The notes under the pieces: model-generated
The model's input: only the letters and a program-made list of their open reading frames with translations
The model's database searches: none
Told to the model about the DNA's origin: nothing
Part shown: positions 18,368 through 28,157 of the stretch, one piece after another
Layout: each line of letters begins with the position of its first letter
Numbering within the stretch: position 1 is the first letter of the stretch
Translations under genes and position numbers: made by a program
Source of the DNA: Marinagarivorans cellulosilyticus
Lineage (GTDB): Bacteria > Pseudomonadota > Gammaproteobacteria > Pseudomonadales > Cellvibrionaceae
Length of the DNA: 64,000 nucleotides
Direction: 5' to 3'
NCBI RefSeq assembly: GCF_021655555.1
Contig: NZ_AP023086.1
Span: 1,498,001-1,562,000 of the forward strand

Positions 18368-18857
18368 GCGGTTCTCCCCTTAAAAGGCCTGTTAAAGAGA
18401 TTAGGCTACCCAGCTTTATTAAACAAGGCTTTGCTTGATCAGAAAATGGCCATTAAGCGCTAGTGCTAAAATGCAATTTTTTGCGCCGAGTGTGCGGTAT
18501 TGCAAAAGTTCAAATGAATCTGATGTCATTGCAAAATATCCTGCGCCTAGCAGTTGTGCAACGAGATTGAATGTACTAAGGTGTTGCGAATTTTGTGAAG
18601 CACACACAATTTGTAGGCTTAACAAAACTAACAACAATAATTTTAATAAAAACGCTTTACGATGTACCTAAGCGTTCGCTTATGGTTTCTAACCAGCGCT
18701 AGGAATTTGATTTGTATGTTTTTTGTACAGGATAAGTTTCTGGGTTGTTTTTTAATCGGTGGTGTCGGCGTAAGCCATCATCATTAGTTTTAAAACCGTT
18801 CTATACAAATTAAAAAATGAACGGCATTGATAATTACATCAACCAATGGAGAGTCCT
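18368..18857 (+). promoter_or_regulatory. Upstream region of the TonB receptor gene
   Basis: This 490-base AT-rich stretch has no supportable gene. It must carry the promoters of the peptidase gene (left) and of the TonB receptor (right). GGAGAG at 18848-18853 is the ribosome binding site for the receptor ATG at 18858. I did not find a confident operator or -35/-10 pair by eye. Confidence 0.4.
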
Positions 18858-21800
18858 ATGGGAAGCCCTCGTCAAATGTTTAAGAAAAAAGTTCTTGCGG
18901 CCAGCGTTGCTGCGTTAGCAAGTGTGAGTTACTCAGCTGTTGCACAAGACGGCGCTCCAGTAGAAGAAGTTCTTGTTACTGGTATCCGTGCCTCTCTTGA
19001 AAATGCAGTGAATATCAAGCGCGAAGCTAACGGTGTTGTTGATGCTATTTCTGCAGAAGACATCGGTAAAATGCCTGATTCTAACTTGGCTGAATCATTA
19101 CAGCGTATTACTGGTATCTCTATTGATCGCACAAATGGCGAAGGCTCGAAAATCACCGCTCGTGGTTTTGGTCCTGGGTATAACATGGTAACCCTGAATG
19201 GTCGTCAATTATCATCTGCTTCAATCGGCGAGGGTGGTGATCTGGATAGCTCTCGTTCATTTGATATGAGCAATATTGCCTCTGAATCTGTGACTGGAGT
19301 ACAGGTTTACAAGACCGGTAAGGCAAGCGTTCCTACCGGTGGTATTGGTGCAACTTTGAACCTTTCAACTGCGAAACCATTCGATTTTGACGGCTTTAAA
19401 GCTGCCGTTGGCGGTAAGGCCTTAATGGATCAAAGTAACGATATTGGCGATGATGTCACGCCAGAGCTTTCAGGCTTCGTTAGCTGGTCTAATGACGTAT
19501 TTGGTGCATCACTATCGCTTGTTCATCAAGAGCGTGATAGCGCTCGCTCAGGCTATTTAAATAGTGGCTGGGGTGATAAGTTTGGCTATTACACTGGTGG
19601 TGATATATGGAACGGTGGTTACACCGACGACGCTAAAATATTAGGCGAGCCAAGCGTGTATGACGAGCGTGACCCTAGCACGTGGGAAGCGGCTACACGT
19701 CTCCAAGAGGCCAATTTCTTTCATACCGATACATCACGCAAGCGTGACAACGCCTTGCTGACTTTGCAATACCAGCCAACTGAAGATTTGGTAGCCACGC
19801 TTGATGTTCTAAGTGTAACAACCAAGACTCAATCGCAACGCTCAATTTTCTCTTTGTGGTTCTCTGATGGCGCATGGCCAGCGACTGCTGTGCAGTGGGA
19901 CGAAAGCCCAATTAGTGATGCACCTCTTTATCTATGGCAGGCTAACCCGACAGGTGCTCCTCGCGATGTTTCACTGAGAAACTCGTTGTTTTCAGCCGAG
20001 AACAAGTTGGATGACATTGGCTTGAACTTGGCATATCAAGCAACTGATGAGTTGAGCTTTGTATTTGATGTTCACAAAGCTGAGTCAAGTGCAACTCCTT
20101 ATAATGCACCAGGCTCAGAAGTTAATTTAGGTATCGGTGTCAACACCTTGCGCGGACAAGGCTTGGATATGAGTGGTGATCTCCCGCTTATTGCAAGTGT
20201 GGTAGATAATGGCGCTATCGCGAAGAGCGATGTGGGTTCGACTATTAGTCAGTTAGTGAATTCGCGTGCGTGGCAAGATGTTACAGAGGCTAAGGTTTCT
20301 GGTAAGTACGAGTTTGCTGAGTCGGGGTCTATTAACTTTGGTTTGAGCTCAATGAAAACTGAGTCGATTCAAAGGCAATCCGATATTGGTAATGCGACCA
20401 TGCGGGGCGGTTGGAGTGTTGCTGCGCCTGGTGATATTGACCCTGGTTTGTTTGAGTTAATTAACTTTAATAGTTATTTTGATGATTATAATTCTGACTT
20501 GTCAGCTGGCGCTAAAGAATTCTTTGCTGATGCTGGCTACGGCGCTGAGCAAGCGACATCAAACATTACCGGTGTACGCGTCACTGATTTTGATGCAGTA
20601 GCACGGGCTATGTTTGCTGACGCGCCAGGCGGTGGTGTTCCCTACGAGGCCAATCCTGTTGACAGTACTGACCGTAAAATTGTTGAAAAGATAACGGCGG
20701 TTTATGTTGAGACTAATTTAACGGGCGAACTTGGCGGCATGGAGGTCGATGTGAATGCAGGTCTTCGTTATGAGTCTACCGATGTCGAGTCATACTCGCG
20801 CGTTCTTCCAAGGGCGATTACTTGGACCGCCGATAGAGACTTCAATAACACAGCCATCGGTGACCCTGCTACGACTCCTTATTCGGTTAGCAAGTTCCAC
20901 TACAATAATTTCTTGCCTAGTATCGATTTCACTTTCCATATTAGTGAAGAATTGATTGCTCGTGCTTCAACCAGTAAAACAATTGGCCGTGCTCCATACG
21001 ACCGCCTACAAATGGGGGCAGCTGGAGAGGCACCGTCAGGTGGACCTACGCTAGGTGGCGGTGGACCAGGCAGGGTTGGTAGCGGTAATGTTAAACTGAA
21101 GCCGAGTGTGTCAAATAACATTGATCTATCGGTCGAATATTACTTCGACGATACTAGCTATGCGTCAATTGGATTCTTTGAGAAGCGCGTACCTAACTGG
21201 ATTGGTAATATAGAAGAAACACAAGTTTTCCCTGACACCTTGGATCCTTCAGCGGGCCCTCGTGCTGAAGCGGCTGTGGCTGCTTTAGAAGCTGCTGGTG
21301 TTCCCGTAACCGATCGAAACCTTTTCGAGCAAGTTGCGAGAATGAATGGCACTGATGCGGGCTGTGTTAACATAGAAAACTCTGGTCTTTGCGGAAGTGG
21401 CGGCATTGCATCGGGTGATGAGAACACTTATCTAGAATATAAGGATGGAGTAAATATTGTCTCCGTAGCAGATGACCCTGGTGTTGTTAATACCGTGGAT
21501 TTGCCAACAAACTCTAAAGACTTTGCCTTAAGTGGTTGGGAGTTCGCGGGCCAATACTTCTTTGGTGATAGTGGTTTTGGTGTTCAAGCCAACTACACCG
21601 TTGTTAGTGGTGATGTAGGCTACGACGTTTATGCCGCTCCTGGTGCCGCGCAATTCGCGATAACGGGGCTTAGTGACACGGCTAACCTTATCGGTATCTT
21701 TGAGAACGACATGTTTCAAGCGCGCCTTGCGTATAACTGGCGAGATAAGTTCTTAAGTGATGCCAATGTGGGTGGTGGCGAGCCCGAGTTTACCGAAGAT

Positions 21801-21977
21801 TACGGTCAAGTTGACTTCAGCTTTAGCTACTTAGTGACTGACAGCTTAACGTTAACATTTGAAGGCACTAACCTTTTAGCTGAAGACAAGAAGACCTATG
21901 GTCGCACTGAAAACCAAGTGAGGTACGTAGACATATTAGATTCTCGTTATGCGCTTTCTGCGCGTTACAATTTCTAA
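18858..21977 (+). CDS. TonB-dependent outer-membrane receptor (TIGR01782-like)
   Basis: A 1039-residue receptor. A signal peptide (KKKVLAASVAALASVS...AVAQ) is followed by a TonB-box-like EEVLVTG, the plug domain (VDAISAEDIGKMPDSNLAE, ITARGFGP) and a long beta-barrel ending in the outer-membrane signature RYALSARYNF. This receptor subtype is common in Caulobacter, Xanthomonas and marine saccharolytic bacteria and often imports glycans. I start at 18858, with GGAGAG just upstream, rather than at the ATG at 18846. It leads a cluster of SapC and halogenase genes but is separated from them by a terminator. Confidence 0.93.
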   Translation: MGSPRQMFKKKVLAASVAALASVSYSAVAQDGAPVEEVLVTGIRASLENAVNIKREANGVVDAISAEDIGKMPDSNLAESLQRITGISIDRTNGEGSKITARGFGPGYNMVTLNGRQLSSASIGEGGDLDSSRSFDMSNIASESVTGVQVYKTGKASVPTGGIGATLNLSTAKPFDFDGFKAAVGGKALMDQSNDIGDDVTPELSGFVSWSNDVFGASLSLVHQERDSARSGYLNSGWGDKFGYYTGGDIWNGGYTDDAKILGEPSVYDERDPSTWEAATRLQEANFFHTDTSRKRDNALLTLQYQPTEDLVATLDVLSVTTKTQSQRSIFSLWFSDGAWPATAVQWDESPISDAPLYLWQANPTGAPRDVSLRNSLFSAENKLDDIGLNLAYQATDELSFVFDVHKAESSATPYNAPGSEVNLGIGVNTLRGQGLDMSGDLPLIASVVDNGAIAKSDVGSTISQLVNSRAWQDVTEAKVSGKYEFAESGSINFGLSSMKTESIQRQSDIGNATMRGGWSVAAPGDIDPGLFELINFNSYFDDYNSDLSAGAKEFFADAGYGAEQATSNITGVRVTDFDAVARAMFADAPGGGVPYEANPVDSTDRKIVEKITAVYVETNLTGELGGMEVDVNAGLRYESTDVESYSRVLPRAITWTADRDFNNTAIGDPATTPYSVSKFHYNNFLPSIDFTFHISEELIARASTSKTIGRAPYDRLQMGAAGEAPSGGPTLGGGGPGRVGSGNVKLKPSVSNNIDLSVEYYFDDTSYASIGFFEKRVPNWIGNIEETQVFPDTLDPSAGPRAEAAVAALEAAGVPVTDRNLFEQVARMNGTDAGCVNIENSGLCGSGGIASGDENTYLEYKDGVNIVSVADDPGVVNTVDLPTNSKDFALSGWEFAGQYFFGDSGFGVQANYTVVSGDVGYDVYAAPGAAQFAITGLSDTANLIGIFENDMFQARLAYNWRDKFLSDANVGGGEPEFTEDYGQVDFSFSYLVTDSLTLTFEGTNLLAEDKKTYGRTENQVRYVDILDSRYALSARYNF

Positions 21978-22005
21978 TAAGTTGTAGTTGATGTTAGCAA
22001 TTAAA

Positions 22006-22033
22006 AATGCCGCTCGATGAGCGGCATTTTTTT
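22006..22033 (+). terminator. Terminator between TonB receptor and sapC-like gene
   Basis: AATGCCGCTC at 22006-22015 pairs with GAGCGGCATT at 22019-22028 around a 3-base loop, followed by a T run to 22033. It would keep receptor mRNA abundant relative to the downstream genes, with some read-through expected. Confidence 0.88.
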
Positions 22034-22076
22034 AGGTGGCTCATTTTTATTAATACGACAAAAAAACGAAAAGAAG

Positions 22077-22793
22077 ATGAAAGATATTCAAGCATTAAGC
22101 TATGAGCAGCATGAAACCCTTGGTTATACCGAAAAATACGGCTCTGAATTCGGGCACCAAGTAGGGGCAGTGGTGATAATGCCCAACGAATTCTCTAAGG
22201 CTCAACGAGAATACCCAATTTTATTTCGCAAGGAAGCTGAAACTGGCCGTTTTTTGCCAGTGGCTTTGTTAGGCTTTGAGGAGCATGAAAACCTCTTTCT
22301 GCTGGAGGGGGAGGGCTGGAATGCGCGATATATTCCACTATCTGTGAGGCAGGGGCCTTTTCTTATAGGACTTCAGCAGCATGAGACTGAGCAGCGCCTT
22401 GCTATATACGCAGATCTGAATGACGCAAGAATTCAGAAGGGTGTAACGCCCGCTTTGTTTGATGCGGATGGCAAAGCTTCTAAGGCGCTCGAGAAAATAC
22501 GGGGCGTGCTGTCAGAGCGCCATAAGGGCTCTGAATTTCTTGAGCCTATGGTAGAAGCTTTTTTAAAATACGATCTACTTGAGCGAGTTGCGCTTGAAAT
22601 TGATTTGGCTAGTGGCACAACGGTAAAGTTTGATGCTGGCTATACGGTGCATATTGAAAAATTAGTGTCACTAGAAAGCACCGCTGTGGCTGAGTTGCAT
22701 AAGTCTGGATTTTTATCACTTGCGTATAATGTTGCCGACTCAGTCAATAATATACAAGGCTTGATTGATATCAAGAATGCAAAGATGAAGTAA
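22077..22793 (+). CDS. SapC-family protein
   Basis: A 238-residue protein of the SapC family (PF07277), recognised from LPVALLGFEEHENLFL, WNARYIPLSVRQGPFLIG and the conserved LFDADGKAS segment. The family was named from a Campylobacter surface-array export operon, but in TonB-receptor loci its role is unknown. The ATG at 22077 follows AAGAAG; an in-frame start at 22017 would fall inside the terminator and is rejected. It is followed 25 bases later by the first halogenase. Confidence 0.82.
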   Translation: MKDIQALSYEQHETLGYTEKYGSEFGHQVGAVVIMPNEFSKAQREYPILFRKEAETGRFLPVALLGFEEHENLFLLEGEGWNARYIPLSVRQGPFLIGLQQHETEQRLAIYADLNDARIQKGVTPALFDADGKASKALEKIRGVLSERHKGSEFLEPMVEAFLKYDLLERVALEIDLASGTTVKFDAGYTVHIEKLVSLESTAVAELHKSGFLSLAYNVADSVNNIQGLIDIKNAKMK

Positions 22794-22818
22794 GTTAGCA
22801 TGCTTCACATTGATTAAT

Positions 22819-24333
22819 ATGAGCGTAACTATGACCGAACACTCAGCAGCAAGCCCTATACGTAAAATTGTTATCGCGGGTGGAGGGACTTCAGGTTGGT
22901 TGGCAGCAGCAGCCATTTCCAAGGTATTTGGGAAGAACTTTGATATTACGTTGGTTGAGTCACCAGAGATAGGACGCATTGGTGTTGGGGAGGCGACTAT
23001 CCCTACCTTACGGGTGTTTCATAAACTGCTGGGTATCAATGAGCGGGAGTTTATGGCGCATGTACAAGGAACGTTTAAATTAGGTATTGAGTTCAGAAAC
23101 TGGGCTAACAAGGGGGATAAATATTTCCACTCTTTTGGAATTACAGGAAAAGAATGTTGGGCATGTCAGTTTCAACATTTTTGGCTTGCGGGAAAAAAAT
23201 ACGGTATAGATGTCCCTTTTGGCGACTACTGTCCTGAGTCGAAAGCTGCACGTTTAGATCGGTGTAGTGATGAAGATAGTGGGCTTAATTATGCTTATCA
23301 TTTAGATGCAACTTTGTATGCAGATTTTCTGAAAAAATTCTCACAAAAGCATGGTGCAAATCATGTTGAAGGAATGATCGAAAAGGTTCTCATATCCCCT
23401 GAGAATGGATATATCAAATCCTTGTTGTTGAAAGATGGGCGGGAAATAGAAGGTGATTTATTTCTAGACTGTACTGGATTTAAAGCACTGCTTATCGATG
23501 GAGCTTTGAATACACCTTGGGTTCCTTATGGTCATTATCTTCCTTGTGATTCTGCGATTGCCTTACAAACAGAGCTAGTGCGCGACCCTAGGCCTTATAC
23601 GCAATCGATAGCGCATGATTTTGGATGGCAGTGGCGTATACCACTTCAGCATAGAGCGGGAAATGGGCTTGTTTACTCCAGTCGGCACGTTTCAGATGAT
23701 GAGGCAATGGCCACGTTGATGAAAAACTTGGAAGGAAGTCCCGTTACAGAGCCGCGAGTTATTAAGTATGTCACTGGTCGGCGGATCAATGCTTGGAGTA
23801 AAAACTGTATTGCTGTTGGGCTTACATCAAGCTTCATTGAGCCTCTTGAGTCCACGTCTATTCATTTGGCAATGTCTGCGATTTATCGCTTGATGAGATA
23901 TTTTCCACAGAATGAAATTTCGATGTCAAATGTAGAGGAGTTTAATAGACAGTCAGCAGTGGAAACGGATCGTGCACGGGATTTTGTTATTATGCATTAT
24001 CACCTCACCCAAAGGGCTGATACAGAATTTTGGCGCTATTGTAAAAATATGAAGATCCCTGAGGCCTTGGCCAATCGAGTGCAGTTGTTCAAAGATACAG
24101 CTGCGATAGCGCTGGAGGAGAAAGAATTGTTTTTAAATGACTCATGGGTGCAGGTGATGATGGGGCAGGGCGTATCGCCTAGCGCATATCACCCAATAGC
24201 TGACGTGATGGATGAAATGGAATTGAAAAACTTTTTAGGGTACTTAAGGGGTAATGTTAGCGAAAAAGTATCTGCAATGCCCAGCCATCAGCGGCTTATT
24301 AATCATTACTGCAAGGCGGCTATGCCAGCTTAA
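22819..24333 (+). CDS. Tryptophan-halogenase-like flavoprotein (1)
   Basis: A 504-residue FAD-dependent enzyme of the tryptophan halogenase family. The FAD motif GGGTSGW is at residues 21-27, the catalytic-type Lys is in TFKLGIEFRNW, the halogenase WxWxIP motif is intact as WQWRIP, and FIEPLESTS is the conserved C-terminal signature. Family members with reduced FAD and halide make HOCl or HOBr and halogenate via Lys. The true substrate of those linked to TonB receptors is unknown; it need not be tryptophan. It sits between sapC and a DUF6445-like gene. Confidence 0.88.
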   Translation: MSVTMTEHSAASPIRKIVIAGGGTSGWLAAAAISKVFGKNFDITLVESPEIGRIGVGEATIPTLRVFHKLLGINEREFMAHVQGTFKLGIEFRNWANKGDKYFHSFGITGKECWACQFQHFWLAGKKYGIDVPFGDYCPESKAARLDRCSDEDSGLNYAYHLDATLYADFLKKFSQKHGANHVEGMIEKVLISPENGYIKSLLLKDGREIEGDLFLDCTGFKALLIDGALNTPWVPYGHYLPCDSAIALQTELVRDPRPYTQSIAHDFGWQWRIPLQHRAGNGLVYSSRHVSDDEAMATLMKNLEGSPVTEPRVIKYVTGRRINAWSKNCIAVGLTSSFIEPLESTSIHLAMSAIYRLMRYFPQNEISMSNVEEFNRQSAVETDRARDFVIMHYHLTQRADTEFWRYCKNMKIPEALANRVQLFKDTAAIALEEKELFLNDSWVQVMMGQGVSPSAYHPIADVMDEMELKNFLGYLRGNVSEKVSAMPSHQRLINHYCKAAMPA

Positions 24334-24444
24334 GGGGGCGTGGGTAACACTTTGATGCTAGCGAGTACTGCGTATTTTCACTTGCAGTAAAATCTCACTC
24401 AGGTTCATTGTATATTCAAATGTGTGAAAAATATCGAGAGTTGT

Positions 24445-25152
24445 ATGGAATCAATTGCGTATGAACTTTGCAAAGATTCAAGCATTAAAAGCTTTAGGGT
24501 TGGAAATGAACAGCAAGATGTTTTAGTTGTTGATAATTTCTTAGAGGGCGCCGAATCCTTAAAACAGGTCGCGGTGAATGGAAGCAACTTTTCATGTTCT
24601 GATTCTTTTTATCCAGGTGTTCGCATGCCGGTGCCTCAGGCGTATATCATCGCTATAGTCAAAAACCTTGGCTATTTTATTGAGAATTTCTTTCATTTAG
24701 AAGTGCGCAAAATTAAAAGTGTTACGTCAAGGTTTTCAATAGTAACTACGCCTCCACATGAACTGGAATTGAGGCAGCGAATTCCTCATTTTGATGCCCC
24801 GTCTCGCAAAGGTTTGGCTGTGGTACATTATCTTCAATCGTTTCCATCCATGGGGACAGCGCTGTATCGGCACAAGCCAACAGGTTTTGAGTATGTCGAT
24901 GAGAGCCGCTATTTAGATTATGTGAACTCCATAAATCAAAGATACCCGACCGAAGGTGATTATCCAGAAGGCTATATTAACGGTCCTACAGATCAGTTTG
25001 AGGAAGTGATTTCATTCGACGCAGTCTTCAATCGATTGCTAATGTATCGAGGTACAAGCCTTCACTCTGGGAAAATTGGAAAAGATTATAGCTTCGATCC
25101 CAACCCCGCCACGGGCAGGCTTACGGTAACGTCGTTTTTTGAATTTAATTAA
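24445..25152 (+). CDS. DUF6445-like protein
   Basis: A 235-residue protein encoded between two halogenase-like genes. It contains the pattern of a 2-oxoglutarate/iron-oxygenase-like fold: PHFDAPSRKGLAVVHYL early and YRGTSLHSGKIG later, giving candidate metal ligands H-x-D and a distal His. Proteins of this kind (DUF6445) recur in TonB-receptor/halogenase clusters. Enzyme activity is unproven. I start at ATG 24445, preceded by GAGAG, over the GTG at 24424. Confidence 0.68.
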   Translation: MESIAYELCKDSSIKSFRVGNEQQDVLVVDNFLEGAESLKQVAVNGSNFSCSDSFYPGVRMPVPQAYIIAIVKNLGYFIENFFHLEVRKIKSVTSRFSIVTTPPHELELRQRIPHFDAPSRKGLAVVHYLQSFPSMGTALYRHKPTGFEYVDESRYLDYVNSINQRYPTEGDYPEGYINGPTDQFEEVISFDAVFNRLLMYRGTSLHSGKIGKDYSFDPNPATGRLTVTSFFEFN

Positions 25153-25182
25153 TTAAATAAGTGGTGGAGTTTAAAATCCCCA

Positions 25183-26739
25183 ATGAATACTCCTGTTAAG
25201 AAAATCATTATAGTGGGCGGGGGGGCAGCAGGTTGGCTTACTGCCGGTATTTTGGCTGCCGAATACAAAAATCTTGCATCAGGTATACAGATTACCTTGG
25301 TTGAATCAGCAGATGTTAGTGCCATCGGGGTGGGCGAGGGAACTTGGCCGTCGATGCGTGCTACATTGAAAAAGATTGGGATACCGGAGGCGGATTTAAT
25401 AACTCAATGCTCTGCATCATTTAAGCAAGGTTCGAAGTTCGTTGGCTGGAAAAACGGTATCGAAAGTGATGTTTATCATCACCCATTTACTATTCCGAAT
25501 GGTTTTTCGGAGTGTAATCTTGTGGCTGCTTGGCAGGCCCAATTCTCTCACTTACCTTTTGCAGATGTTGTATCTATACAAAGTGCAATTTCAGAAAGTG
25601 GTTGTTCTCCTAAGCAATTTACGACTCCGGAATATGCTGGTGTAGTAAATTACGGCTACCATATTGATGCCGGAAAATTCGGAGAGCTATTGCAAAAGCA
25701 CTGCACCGAAAACTTGGGTGTGAAACATATAGTCGGCCATGTCACGCATTTAGAATTTTCACCAAATGGCGATATTGCTACTGTGAATACTAAAGAGGCG
25801 GGAGCTGTCAGCGGCGACTTATTTATTGACTGCACCGGCTTGGCGTGTCTTCTTCTCGGGCAGCACTATGGAATTCCTTTTGTCGATAAAAATAAGTATT
25901 CCATTAATGATTCGGCCCTTGCTGCGCAAGTTCCTTACCCAGAAAGCTCTAGCCCCATAGCATCGGCTACAGTGGCCACTACGCAAACTGCAGGTTGGAC
26001 CTGGGATATTGGATTGTCTTCGCGACGCGGCGTTGGTTATGTCTATTCCAATGCCCATATTACGGATGAACAGGCTGAGTGTGAGCTGCGTGCGTATATT
26101 GCAAAAAGTGTAGGGAGCGATGTTGCAGGGAAAGTGGCTACACGCAAGCTTTCCATTCGTGCCGGGCATCGTGAACAATTTTGGTATAAAAACTGCGTAG
26201 CTGTGGGGATGGCTGCTGGTTTTATCGAGCCTTTGGAGGCGTCCGCACTGGCTTTAGTGGAGTTGTCGGCCAGTATGATTCGCGATGAATTACCTATGAC
26301 GAACGACACTATGGGGCTGGTCGCAAAGCGCTTTAATGATATTTTTGGTTATCGCTGGGAACGTATTATCGAGTTTTTAAGATTGCATTATATATTAACT
26401 GAGCGCCGCGACACTGAATATTGGCGGGATATGTGTAGCCCTGATGCTATGCCCGAAAATTTGCGCCAGCAATTACTACTGTGGGCTCAGCGCCCGCCTT
26501 ATTACAATGATCTGATTCAAGCGGAAGAAATTTTTCCAGCAGCAAGTTACCAATATGTACTTTATGGAATGGGGTTCAGATCCGATATAAGTGGTGTTAT
26601 AAAAACGTCTGATAATCTGAGTTTAGGCTTGGAGAAGATTAAGGATAACTTTGATAAATCTCCTAGGTGCGTAAGTTTACTGCCGTCAAATCGAGAGTAT
26701 ATTGACAATGTTTTTAAATATGGCATACAAAAAATTTAA
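25183..26739 (+). CDS. Tryptophan-halogenase-like flavoprotein (2), variant WxWxI motif
   Basis: A 518-residue paralogue of the halogenase at 22819. It has GGGAAGW for FAD, the Lys in SFKQGSKFVGW and FIEPLEASA near the end, but the WxWxIP motif reads WTWDIG, losing the proline. That motif is thought to keep the halogenase from acting as a monooxygenase, so this paralogue may have altered chemistry or partner specificity. The ATG follows GGAG. It ends the cluster; a 192-bp gap follows. Confidence 0.85.
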   Translation: MNTPVKKIIIVGGGAAGWLTAGILAAEYKNLASGIQITLVESADVSAIGVGEGTWPSMRATLKKIGIPEADLITQCSASFKQGSKFVGWKNGIESDVYHHPFTIPNGFSECNLVAAWQAQFSHLPFADVVSIQSAISESGCSPKQFTTPEYAGVVNYGYHIDAGKFGELLQKHCTENLGVKHIVGHVTHLEFSPNGDIATVNTKEAGAVSGDLFIDCTGLACLLLGQHYGIPFVDKNKYSINDSALAAQVPYPESSSPIASATVATTQTAGWTWDIGLSSRRGVGYVYSNAHITDEQAECELRAYIAKSVGSDVAGKVATRKLSIRAGHREQFWYKNCVAVGMAAGFIEPLEASALALVELSASMIRDELPMTNDTMGLVAKRFNDIFGYRWERIIEFLRLHYILTERRDTEYWRDMCSPDAMPENLRQQLLLWAQRPPYYNDLIQAEEIFPAASYQYVLYGMGFRSDISGVIKTSDNLSLGLEKIKDNFDKSPRCVSLLPSNREYIDNVFKYGIQKI

Positions 26740-26931
26740 TGATTTCATGAATTTCTATATGGCGCCGTCACGTTGTTTGGGCCTCTTGATCGGTTATCAG
26801 GTTTAGGGCGGTACTACACTTCTATTTATCGCCAATTACTGTAAGTCTCAGTAAATAGCGTATGGCAAGCTAAATCAAAGCTTTCGCCGTTTGCCATTAT
26901 CCGCTAATGTAATTACAAAAAAGGTGATTAC

Positions 26932-27879
26932 ATGCCCTCTCGTACTATTCCCCCTCTCCAATTACAAGCTACAGCCGATTTTTTTAATCGGTTGTATAAT
27001 CAATTCGCGCATTTATTTTTAGATCCAAATGGTGATTTTTACAAGAGTGTTCAGGCGCGTTTATCCCCCACCAGTGAAAACCTTACATTTGAAAATTTAT
27101 TAAATATTCAGCGTCTTATTTTTAAAAATATGGAGCTGCATAATCAAAAAGATTGGTACCCCATTTTTCATTGCGTGTATGTTCAAAGCCAGCGTACGTC
27201 GGCGTTTTCTAAGCAGTTATTTGCAGCGTTGCTGGCTGAGTGTCAGGCGGTTATTGGGCAGTGGCATTTTGATCATGTGCTCGTACCAGGATGTGGTAAA
27301 TTTTTTGAAGTAGAGGACGTTTGTCGGTTGTTGCGGCCTGCGCGTGTGGATGCGCTTGATATTGATTATCAGGATATCGAGTTTTCCCGTGCGATGGCGC
27401 CGGATTTGGCTGCTGTGCAATGGAGGTATTGCGATCTCACGCAGCCGCTAAATCGCAAATATGACCTCGCTCTGCTACTGCACCCTCAGGTTTGTGATTA
27501 TGATCGCCTGTGGGCCTCTCCTACCTATAAGCGCTATGGCGATGAGTTTATGGTGCCGGCTGCTGATTTACAGCGTGCGGCCACTTACAAATTTATTCCG
27601 CCTACATGGTTGGCAATATTGGACAACAGCTTTACCGCCTTGAAGCAAGGGGGGCATGCTATTTTTATGTGTTATGAGCATAGGGAGCTTGCCATGATAC
27701 AAAGTTATTTAGAAAACAAACCGCAGCTTAAAATTGCTTACGCGGATGTGAATACACTCACCGTAGACCCCGCTTTCAGCGCTGATATGCTCGCTTGTTT
27801 AAACGGGCCACAACAGCCGTCGGCCGAGTTTGTGGCCATGGGCGCGTATAGAGCCGTCATGGTTGTTTCTAAGCAATAG
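26932..27879 (+). CDS. Putative SAM-dependent methyltransferase
   Basis: A 315-residue protein with a Rossmann-like methyltransferase core: VLVPGCGKFFEVEDV near residue 115 (motif I position), DALDID for the ribose-binding acidic residue, and a later LKQGGHAIFM that resembles the post-motif beta strand. The N-terminal 100 residues are helical and unmatched. The substrate is not recognisable. The ATG has AAGGTG 6 bases upstream. It seems to be transcribed alone, between the halogenase cluster and the DUF1592 pair. Confidence 0.6.
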   Translation: MPSRTIPPLQLQATADFFNRLYNQFAHLFLDPNGDFYKSVQARLSPTSENLTFENLLNIQRLIFKNMELHNQKDWYPIFHCVYVQSQRTSAFSKQLFAALLAECQAVIGQWHFDHVLVPGCGKFFEVEDVCRLLRPARVDALDIDYQDIEFSRAMAPDLAAVQWRYCDLTQPLNRKYDLALLLHPQVCDYDRLWASPTYKRYGDEFMVPAADLQRAATYKFIPPTWLAILDNSFTALKQGGHAIFMCYEHRELAMIQSYLENKPQLKIAYADVNTLTVDPAFSADMLACLNGPQQPSAEFVAMGAYRAVMVVSKQ

Positions 27880-28157
27880 CCCGCCGCCTCGCCGCACTTT
27901 GTTGTCATCCTGCCTACTGGCGGCACCATGTTAATGTGGCGCTGCTTGCTTTTCTTATGATTCAATTCTTATTTTTGGTTGTTTTTATACCATATATATT
28001 TGAATTGCGTCTCATATTCGATAGCGCGTCCATTGATTCCTCCTTATTTTTAAAAGGCTGTGTTAGATTCCAATTGAGTATTCAGTGATTTTTTATGCTG
28101 CATATGGTGTTTTATATAACAAATAAAATTGGTTGAAACATTAAAATAGGTGGCCCT

